DNA of 64,000 nucleotides, from positions 1,463,501-1,527,500 of the forward strand of contig CP060501.1 in assembly GCA_024760545.1 (NCBI GenBank), written 5' to 3'. Shown here in pieces: positions 17,156 through 23,167 of this stretch. This DNA comes from Nitrospira sp. (lineage in GTDB: Bacteria; Nitrospirota; Nitrospiria; Nitrospirales; Nitrospiraceae). Every line of letters begins with the position of its first letter. Position 1 is the first letter of the stretch. Under the pieces are notes generated by a model. It was not told the DNA's origin. It saw nothing but the letters and a program-made list of their open reading frames with translations, and ran no database searches. A program made the translations under genes and the position numbers.

Positions 17156-17195
17156 GCCTAACCCCTCGCTCAACACCGGACCCTGCACGGCTGGC
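17156..17195 (+). repeat. Left half of an integron attC site
   Basis: Seven bases after the SDR stop, GCCTAAC (R'' core, RYYYAAC) begins CCTCGCTCAACACCGGACC, the left half typical of attC sites. The matching right half ending GTTRRRY was not found in the next few hundred bases, so the site is probably truncated. Confidence 0.55.
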
Positions 17196-17448
17196 GCGGG
17201 TTCCTCGCTCTTTCTATTCCAGGACAGATCAGGGATAGGACCATGCCGCGCACACCCGGAAAGATCGGAAAGAAAAAACCGGGGGCCTTGGATCGATTAG
17301 ATGCGATTGTCACAGACGAGTGTAATTACGTAGGCTTTAAAAGTCCCGCCGTGGCTCGTGGTAGCAAAACGGTAGCAGAAGTGGATAACACACAGAATCC
17401 CCAGACCGGAGAGGTTGTGCAAATACCTGACTTCCCATGGGGAATTAC

Positions 17449-17474
17449 TGGAGCCGGCGACCCGGATTGAACGG
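17449..17474 (-). repeat. 26-base copy of the tRNA-Thr 3' end
   Basis: Identical over 26 bases to the 3' end of the tRNA-Thr gene at 22994-23019, then diverges. Same orientation as the intact gene. Confidence 0.7.
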
Positions 17475-17666
17475 AGCAACCTGTCATCGGTTCGGCCCTG
17501 AAGCCTGCCTCACCGATTCATACGAAGGGGGCCAGCCCCCTTGTAAAATCCCCACGAAGGGGACACATCCCCCTTCGAATCCTCTCAGGTCGCCCGTTCA
17601 ACACAGTGGACCGAGGCCCGCCGCTAGTCCGCAGGCACCATATTATACAAACAGCTTTGCGCGATA

Positions 17667-17711
17667 TGGAGCCGGCGACCCGGATTGAACGGGCGACCTG
17701 CGGTTTACGAA
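17667..17711 (-). repeat. 45-base copy of the tRNA-Thr 3' half (att site)
   Basis: Identical for 45 bases to 22994-23038, from the CCA end to the anticodon loop of the tRNA-Thr gene, then the match stops abruptly. Duplications covering exactly the anticodon-loop-to-3'-end half are the usual footprint of tyrosine-recombinase integration into a tRNA gene. It and the intact gene bracket a 5.3-kb segment (17.7-23.0 kb). Confidence 0.8.
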
Positions 17712-18002
17712 CACGATTAGGCATGAAATACCAGCATACAGCAGCACACGCTATGTAACCGTATAGACAGTACTAGCAAGGGGTTGTGCTCTGTTATTGC
17801 TTCCTGCATCATCCTGTCGTCTCCCCTGACCGTGACCTTTTTCGTAATTCAACCGTGACAGAAACCGTGACGGGGAAGACCCCCCGCCGCCCTTTCGTCG
17901 TTGGCGGGTAGCCCACATGGAGTCCTCTAGGACTAGCCATGTATCCAGGGCTGACCATAGGGCATGGGGTATGAGTCCTCGTACTCGAAGCCGTGAAAGG
18001 GC

Positions 18003-18161
18003 TTAATAGTCTTGGCCCAAGTGTTGTTCGAGAATTTGAACGCGGTCGGCTATGTCGATAAGGATACTCATGAGGGCTTTGGTGTGAGCACTAGTGAACT
18101 GAGGATTCCGGGTGAGTTCAATCGCCAGCTTGCGGAGCTGGTCGGACGGATGCGTATCCAT
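18003..18161 (-). CDS. 52-residue helical protein
   Basis: The start is very well supported: AGGAGG five bases before ATG 18161 and a promoter-like TTGACC-N17-TAAGCT ending 31 bases upstream. The protein (MDTHPSDQLRKLAIELTRNP at the start) has no membrane segment; its second half, ALMSILIDIADRVQILEQHL, is a heptad-like helix that could form a coiled coil. It lies inside the tRNA-Thr-bounded segment, near the 17667 scar. No family recognised. Confidence 0.6.
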   Translation of the reverse strand: MDTHPSDQLRKLAIELTRNPQFTSAHTKALMSILIDIADRVQILEQHLGQDY

Positions 18162-18191
18162 GGCAACCTCCTGTTGGATGAAGTCAGGAAA

Positions 18192-18220
18192 AGCTTAGCT
18201 TCCAAGTGAGGAGAGGTCAA
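18192..18220 (-). promoter_or_regulatory. Sigma70-like promoter for the 52-residue gene
   Basis: On the minus strand, TTGACC (18220-18215), 17-base spacer, TAAGCT (18197-18192). The start codon at 18161 lies about 30 bases beyond the -10, leaving room for the AGGAGG site. Confidence 0.5.
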
Positions 18221-18270
18221 ACCAACGTCACAACTGATGCGAAAGCCGACGAGCCCAAGTGCTGCCTGTT

Positions 18271-19578
18271 TCACTGCTCAGCGCGGGAATTTGCAGGACC
18301 ACTGTGCCCCCTCTTCCTCAGACCCCAAGTGCCAAAGCTTTGCTCGATCAGCTCTGCAGCACGTGATGCTCCTCCGCTCGCGTGGATAGCGTCCCGGACC
18401 CGTGCAGCGGCGGCACGGTAGGATGGGTCGGACCGTACACGGACCACCGCGGCGCACAGCGTCTGCGGAGTCACCTCCTTGGGGGGAATGGACTCACCCG
18501 CCCCAATCCAGGCGAGGCGGGCGGCGACTCCCGGCTGCTCATTGGTAACAGGGATCGCCACCATCGGAAGCCCGGCACCCAGCGCATCGAGAACGATGTT
18601 CAGACCGGCATGGGTCACCGCAATGGTAGACCGTCGGAGCAGGTCTCCTTGAGGGGCATAGGAAACCACCACTGGGTTCCCAGGAAGTTTCCCAAGTGCC
18701 TCCGGGGATATCCCATTTCCGGTCGAGAGTACCAATTGGGCGTCAACTCCCTCACAAGCCTCCGCAATCACTCGAAACATCCTCACGATACGATTCTGCA
18801 GTGTTCCCAGCGAGGCATAGATTAATGGTCGTCCATCGAGCCGTTCCCAAGGAAATGGAACCGGCTGAGTTCCGACCGATCGCTGGAGGGGACCAACGAA
18901 CCGAATGTGCTTCGGTAACCCACGCCGAGGGAACTCGAATCCATCGGGTTGTTGACTAATTTGTAGCCTGTCAGACCACACGTTCGACATGCCTGCCGGG
19001 ATCGATAGACGAAGCCTGCGGCGATGGTTCTGAATGCGTGTGACGATTGGAGCATACAGTCGGTTGAGTCCTGCCCATGCGATCCGATTGCGAATCCGTG
19101 CCCACCAGGCATCCCGCGGTTGCCAGTGGGTAAAGTACGGTGGGACGACGGGGTCAGGGTTCAGGAGGAGCGCATTACAGATTGTCGCGAACGGGAGCCC
19201 GAGCTGGTCGGCAAGGGTACCACCGGGAAACGATGCCTGATCAACCACCAGGGCGGTCACACCGGCGGCACGCACGACAGCCGGGCCGACTTCTAGAATC
19301 GAATCAGCCGCGCGTGCACCGATTGCCAGGGTATGCTTGAGCGCTGCCCGGCCCTGGAGTGAGCCGAGCGTTTGAAACTCGGCCTGATACTGATCAGCCG
19401 GGAAGATTGATCCTCCGACAGGAACGCTCTCAAACCCAGCCGCCGCGATCGATGAAGGAGGCGCGCCTAACAGGAAGAAGGTGACTCGGTGCCCACGGGC
19501 GCGGGTCGCGTCGGCCAGCGCCAACATTGGATTCACATGACCTGGAGTATTCGGGCAGAGAACGCCGATGTGACCCAT
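18271..19578 (-). CDS. GT1-family glycosyltransferase, CrtX-like
   Basis: A 435-residue UDP-glycosyltransferase-type protein. The N-terminus MGHIGVLCPNTPGHVNPMLA holds the acceptor-side motif 'xGHxNP'. The C-terminal half carries the nucleotide-sugar signature as VSYAPQGDLLRRSTIAVTHA then GLNIVLDALGAGLPMVAIP and NEQPGVAARL. The THAGLNxVLDAL and QPGVAARL pattern is closest to zeaxanthin glucosyltransferase and macrolide-type transferases. It would transfer a sugar to a lipophilic acceptor in the cytoplasm; the acceptor is unknown because no carotenoid gene is nearby. It lies in the tRNA-Thr-bounded segment and diverges from the protease gene. The family is secure; CrtX-like specificity is a guess. 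Confidence 0.88.
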   Translation of the reverse strand: MGHIGVLCPNTPGHVNPMLALADATRARGHRVTFFLLGAPPSSIAAAGFESVPVGGSIFPADQYQAEFQTLGSLQGRAALKHTLAIGARAADSILEVGPAVVRAAGVTALVVDQASFPGGTLADQLGLPFATICNALLLNPDPVVPPYFTHWQPRDAWWARIRNRIAWAGLNRLYAPIVTRIQNHRRRLRLSIPAGMSNVWSDRLQISQQPDGFEFPRRGLPKHIRFVGPLQRSVGTQPVPFPWERLDGRPLIYASLGTLQNRIVRMFRVIAEACEGVDAQLVLSTGNGISPEALGKLPGNPVVVSYAPQGDLLRRSTIAVTHAGLNIVLDALGAGLPMVAIPVTNEQPGVAARLAWIGAGESIPPKEVTPQTLCAAVVRVRSDPSYRAAAARVRDAIHASGGASRAAELIEQSFGTWGLRKRGHSGPANSRAEQ

Positions 19579-19878
19579 TAACTGCCCTTTCTCAGCCTAT
19601 CCAAATGGAATCCGGTTGAGTTTGCTTCCTAGCAGCTTTCTACGTATTAGACACTGCAACATACTCCATGAGTTTCGCCGATTCAATGCAGTCGCGGACG
19701 AAGGAGTCGTGGACAACTTCCTCGCTGCGCATCAAGATGGTATGGGAGCAGTTCTTTTCGAGCATTCTTCACGACATGATTTCCTAATCAAAATTTCTTC
19801 TATTGGTAACCGAAACGTAGTACGTTCTGTGTCCCATCGACAGCGTCGACGTTGAGTCATAGGTACGGAGGGCACAGC
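19579..19878. other. Divergent intergenic region
   Basis: Three hundred bases between the minus-strand glycosyltransferase and the plus-strand protease, expected to contain both promoters. I could not identify them with confidence, nor any small gene. Confidence 0.35.
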
Positions 19879-21582
19879 ATGAACACTCGGCACACTCGTC
19901 TCGCCAGGATTCTCCTGTTCGTCACGATCCTTTGGACCATGGCGGGCAGCCCCGGCTTCCTATCAGCTGCCTCATCCCATGAAGACCATCCAAAACGACA
20001 TGGTTCCATCGAAGGGGCCCAACCCCAAGGCCAGCCAGATCCTGATCTGCTTCCATTGTGGGCTGCCTTGCTCGGAAAAGCCTCTGGCCCGGTGTCGGTG
20101 GCATGGAGTCCCCTCTGGGGCACCCCGCATGCCGTCTATGGCACACTGACCCCTTCAATGGACGTGTCCGAAACATCGGCCCGCCAATTTCTTTCCTCTC
20201 ATGCGGCCCTACTCAAATTGGACCAATCACTTCCTGGCTTGAGCTTGACGCGGACGGCCGCCACCCTGGCAGGTACGCTATATAGATTCAGTCAATCAGC
20301 CGAGGGAGTGCCGGTCTATGGGGCGGAGGTGACCGTGTTCTTCGACAAACAAGGCCGAGTCGTCGCGCTGACCAATACGGCAGTGCCAAGCGCCAGTCTT
20401 CTGACCCTCCCGCCAACGGTGACGGATGCCGATGCAGTGAACAGGGCTCGAGGCGCCGTGCCTGCCAGACCAAAGGACGATGAGCCGATGGACGATCTTC
20501 CTGGTCCTGCGACCCGACTGGTCATTTATGCGGAGAGCGGCACGCCGACCCTCGCCTGGGAAGTGACGGTGCCCACCCATGGGCCAACGTGGCAAGTGTT
20601 TGTGCATGCTCGAAAGGGCACGATCGTGACACCAGCGCGTGATCTCAATCGCTATGTGAATGGAACCGGCCAGATCTTTAAGGTGAATGCGATTGTCGCC
20701 TCGGGCATCAACACCTTGACCGACCAAAGCGATTCCGCTGCGGCAGTCCCCGCGATCGCCTATCGCACGGTCATCCTGCCAGGTCTCGCGGGAAACGGTC
20801 TCCTCGATGGGCCCTTCGCGTCCAGCAGTTTGACCAAAAGGCGGGTGACGTCGAACAGTCAAAGCTTTGTGTATGATCGGAGTTCGAACGGTTTTAGCGA
20901 GACAATGGGTTACTACTATCTTGATTTCGGTCAGCGATATCTCCAGTCCTTAGGCTTTACCAATGTGAATAACCGACAGCAGGCTTTTGCCGTCGACCGG
21001 TACAAGGGGGACAACTCGTTCTACTCACCTAAAACCAAGGACATTACTTATGGCCTCGGGGGTGTGGACGATGCCGAAGATGCCGATGTCATTATCCATG
21101 AGTACGGCCATGCGATCCAGGATGACATTGTGCCGCTGTTTGGTTCTACTCCCGAGGCGGCTGCGATGGGTGAGGGATTTTCGGATTATTGGGCTGGGAC
21201 GGTGAACGAGCAGAATTGGCCCGTTTCTGGTCCTCGCAGTGCGTGTCTCGCGTCATGGGATGCTTCGTCCTACGATTCGGCGATCCCGCCTTGTTTGCGC
21301 CGGCTCGATAGCACGAAACTGTACCCGCAGGCGATAGTGGGCGAACCTCACGATGATGGAGAGATGTGGTCAGCGGCTCTCTGGCAGATTCATAATCAAC
21401 TTGGGGCAGCACTGGCCGACACCGCGATCATCCAGCACCACTTTCTGCTGCCGGCCAATGCCACGTTTAATATTGCGGCGAATGCACTCGTGACCACGGC
21501 AATTACTTTGAACTATAAAAGTATGAAAGTCGACGCGATCCGCACAATTCTGCGCGCGCGAGGCTTCACGGTGACCAACTAG
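19879..21582 (+). CDS. Secreted zinc metalloprotease (HEYGH; M36/M4-like)
   Basis: The ATG at 19879 (MNTRHTRLARILLFVTILWT) begins a signal peptide; the frame is open nine codons further but GGAGGG favours this start. The 567-residue preproprotein has an inhibitory FTP/PepSY-type propeptide (about 80-250: FSQSAEGVPVYGAEVTVFFD, then LAWEVTVPTHGPTWQVFVHA). The catalytic region follows, with zinc motif HEYGHAIQDD near residue 407 and the third-ligand/helix segment GEGFSDYWAG near 431. A C-terminal HDDGEMWSAALWQIHNQLG is also typical of fungalysin-type enzymes. It probably degrades extracellular protein. It is part of the island bounded by tRNA-Thr. Confidence 0.85.
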   Translation: MNTRHTRLARILLFVTILWTMAGSPGFLSAASSHEDHPKRHGSIEGAQPQGQPDPDLLPLWAALLGKASGPVSVAWSPLWGTPHAVYGTLTPSMDVSETSARQFLSSHAALLKLDQSLPGLSLTRTAATLAGTLYRFSQSAEGVPVYGAEVTVFFDKQGRVVALTNTAVPSASLLTLPPTVTDADAVNRARGAVPARPKDDEPMDDLPGPATRLVIYAESGTPTLAWEVTVPTHGPTWQVFVHARKGTIVTPARDLNRYVNGTGQIFKVNAIVASGINTLTDQSDSAAAVPAIAYRTVILPGLAGNGLLDGPFASSSLTKRRVTSNSQSFVYDRSSNGFSETMGYYYLDFGQRYLQSLGFTNVNNRQQAFAVDRYKGDNSFYSPKTKDITYGLGGVDDAEDADVIIHEYGHAIQDDIVPLFGSTPEAAAMGEGFSDYWAGTVNEQNWPVSGPRSACLASWDASSYDSAIPPCLRRLDSTKLYPQAIVGEPHDDGEMWSAALWQIHNQLGAALADTAIIQHHFLLPANATFNIAANALVTTAITLNYKSMKVDAIRTILRARGFTVTN

Positions 21583-21857
21583 GGCAGTTTTCCTTCGTGA
21601 TTCTGTTTCAAGATGATTCCGGAAATCGGTTACAGCACTTTACTCATCCTTCACGCGGGTATAACTCATGAAAACATCGTCTGGCATGGTTCACCTCCCG
21701 TAGCTTCGAGTAATTGATTGTTCAGCGCCCAACAATGTTCAACTGGAATTGTTGGCGAACAGTACTCCCGATCCATTATCGTTTCAATGAGGCAGGCGAT
21801 GGCTGGTTGATATCCACCATAGTGATTCGACTGTGCGATGGCGCAGAATCTAAAAAG
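21583..21857. other. Gap without a recognisable gene
   Basis: No credible ORF. It leads into the dyad-rich region at 21858-21949. Confidence 0.3.
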
Positions 21858-21894
21858 TGAATCAATCTGATTCAGAGTGAATCATTTGGATTCA
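21858..21894. promoter_or_regulatory. Tandem dyad operators TGAATCA-N3-TGATTCA
   Basis: TGAATCA-ATC-TGATTCA (21858-21874) is a perfect 7-3-7 palindrome, and TGAATCA-TTT-GGATTCA (21878-21894) matches it in 13 of 14 arm positions. Their centres are 20 bases apart, about two helical turns, as expected for two regulator dimers binding side by side on one face. They lie about 335 bases before the micro-protein gene at 22230. Confidence 0.6.
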
Positions 21895-21929
21895 GACGAG
21901 CGTCCAAAAGGAAGTATTTTCGCCCAGCA

Positions 21930-21949
21930 AATGCTTTTCGGAAAGCATT
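21930..21949. promoter_or_regulatory. Perfect palindrome AATGCTTT-TCGG-AAAGCATT
   Basis: Perfect 8-4-8 inverted repeat 36 bases after the tandem dyads. It could be a second operator or a small RNA hairpin with a stable tetraloop; no U-run follows, so it is not a typical terminator. Confidence 0.45.
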
Positions 21950-21992
21950 GCCAAGCCACTACTTTCCCGCGACTGTACGTGTGACTAATTGC

Positions 21993-22152
21993 TCTCCCTC
22001 TCCCTTTCAGATCCTATCTGATACAGGTGGAATCCATTCCGATACGAAGGCGAGACGTCTGAACTTCGCATCCAAAAATGAAAGCGACATAAATACAGTA
22101 CTTTGTGCGCGTCATGACTCGTGGCCCAAGAAATGCTTTACGACCTCGCATT
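21993..22152 (+). repeat. Direct repeat of a regulatory-type segment, copy 2
   Basis: Second copy of the segment at 14238-14394, keeping GGAATCCATTCCGATACGAA, GTACTTTGTGCGCGTCAT and CGTGGCCCAAGAAATGCT. Here too a strong ribosome-binding site and a micro-protein gene follow (22230). The upstream dyads at 21858-21949 are not conserved at the other copy. Confidence 0.6.
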
Positions 22153-22229
22153 AACCAAGGTGGCAGAATTTCCGATGCGTATCACAAACTTTTCGCATCT
22201 TCCAAAAGAGAGTACGTAAGGAGGATCGT

Positions 22230-22403
22230 ATGATGAGAGCTAAGAGCCCACTCGCTCAGCAGACGTTGGCCGGGATTACCCTCTTCCTCGTTTTCGGTGT
22301 GCTCGCGATGATCTGGCCCGTCATGATTACCCTCTTCCTCGGCGCGCTCCTGCTGCTCCAATCGTGTGGAGCCGAACTGACCATGACGGCGTTGCATTCA
22401 TAA
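22230..22403 (+). CDS. 57-residue small membrane protein
   Basis: TAAGGAGG lies five bases before the ATG. After a short polar start (MMRAKSPLAQQ) there are two membrane segments (LAGITLFLVFGVLAMIWPV and ITLFLGALLLLQS), with a repeated internal string ITLFL. The length and the position behind the repeated segment match the protein at 14454, but the sequences differ. The tail CGAELTMTALHS is polar. Function unknown; a stress-type membrane micro-protein is conceivable. Confidence 0.55.
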   Translation: MMRAKSPLAQQTLAGITLFLVFGVLAMIWPVMITLFLGALLLLQSCGAELTMTALHS

Positions 22404-22425
22404 TCGGGAATGAGTGAGTAGCCAT

Positions 22426-22506
22426 ATGCCATGGATCATCGAAGCGATTCTCGTGAGCTCTATTGTGGGACTGACGTACATCATGGTCGCTGCATGGCGC
22501 GAGTAG
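22426..22506 (+). CDS. 26-residue membrane micro-protein
   Basis: A short frame 22 bases after the previous gene encodes a single transmembrane helix (IIEAILVSSIVGLTYIMVAA) with a Trp near each end and terminal WRE. GAGTGAGTAG upstream gives only a weak ribosome-binding site. The amphiphilic ends fit a genuine one-helix micro-protein, but the length makes this uncertain. Confidence 0.4.
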   Translation: MPWIIEAILVSSIVGLTYIMVAAWRE

Positions 22507-22567
22507 TGGCCTGTTCTTTCAGAAACTGGTCGACCGGAACGTGTGGAACGACTCTAAGTAGTATCTA

Positions 22568-22645
22568 ATTGCGATCGCGATCACATACGTTGTGGTGGGC
22601 CTTTGCCTCTCATCCTGGAGAGGTGCAGTTCGCCAGCACACCTGA
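22568..22645 (+). pseudogene. C-terminal fragment of the 14.45-kb micro-protein
   Basis: The frame IAIAITYVVVGLCLSSWRGA then VRQHT and a stop is nearly identical, also in DNA, to the C-terminus of the protein at 14454-14627. No start codon or N-terminus precedes it, so it is a leftover of a duplicated gene. Confidence 0.7.
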
Positions 22646-22702
22646 TCCATCCTCGTCAGCGAATGCTGACTCCCGGGCCCTGCTCCGGTAGAATCCTCCC
22701 CT

Positions 22703-22993
22703 ATGCCGCTCTCCCCACTCATTCGCTTCGGGACCTCCACCTGGACGTATGAAGGCTGGCGGGGCCAGATCTATCTGAAGCAGTACGAGAAGACGACCTT
22801 TGCGCGATAATGTCTGGGCGAGTATTGCCAGTATCTCTATAATGGAGAGCCCTGTTTTCGCACGGTCGGCAACGACTCCACCTTCTACCGGCCACCGACA
22901 GCCAACCAACTCCGCAAGTACCTGAGGATCGATGAAAAGATACCGGGAGTCGTTTCTGATGACTACGACGTCACAACATTCCTGGGGCAGTGC
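22703..22993 (+). pseudogene. N-terminal fragment of a DUF72 (YecE-like) gene
   Basis: The frame opens MPLSPLIRFGTSTWTYEGWR and GQIY, characteristic of DUF72 proteins, meets a TAA at codon 36, then continues in frame with CLGEYCQYLYNGEPCFRTVG and NDSTFYRPPTANQLRKYL, which is the normal next part of the family. The homology ends near 22940 and the tRNA-Thr gene begins at 22994, so about two thirds of the gene is missing. DUF72 proteins have a TIM-barrel fold of unknown function. Both the stop and the truncation make it non-functional. Confidence 0.8.
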
Positions 22994-23069
22994 TGGAGCC
23001 GGCGACCCGGATTGAACGGGCGACCTGCGGTTTACGAAACCGCTGCTCTACCAACTGAGCTACGCCGGC
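22994..23069 (-). tRNA. tRNA-Thr (anticodon CGU)
   Basis: A 76-base cloverleaf with encoded CCA: acceptor GCCGGCG/CGCCGGC, D-arm GCTC-AGTTGGTA-GAGC, anticodon arm GCGGT-TTCGTAA-ACCGC (anticodon CGT), T-arm GCCCG-TTCAATC-CGGGT, then TCCA. Its 3' half is duplicated at 17667-17711 and 17449-17474, marking it as an integration target. Confidence 0.95.
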
Positions 23070-23167
23070 GCCTTGGTAAGACGGAGGGGATGGAACGGCC
23101 CGATTTCGGAGGCATGATAACGGCCATCGGTAAGCCTGTCAATGAAGCGAATCGGCCTCGTCTGGCG

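Larger units (their letters stand above)
17196..18002. other. Gap with integration scars, no clear gene
   Basis: Contains the 26-base and 45-base tRNA-Thr copies, a second copy of the 14.65-kb hairpin near 17550-17574 and another hairpin ACGAAGGGGG-CCAG-CCCCCTTGT near 17522-17545. A frame at 17243-17470 begins MPRTPGKIGKKKPGALDRLD but runs into the tRNA scar; it may be a broken gene. No integrase was found. Confidence 0.4.
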
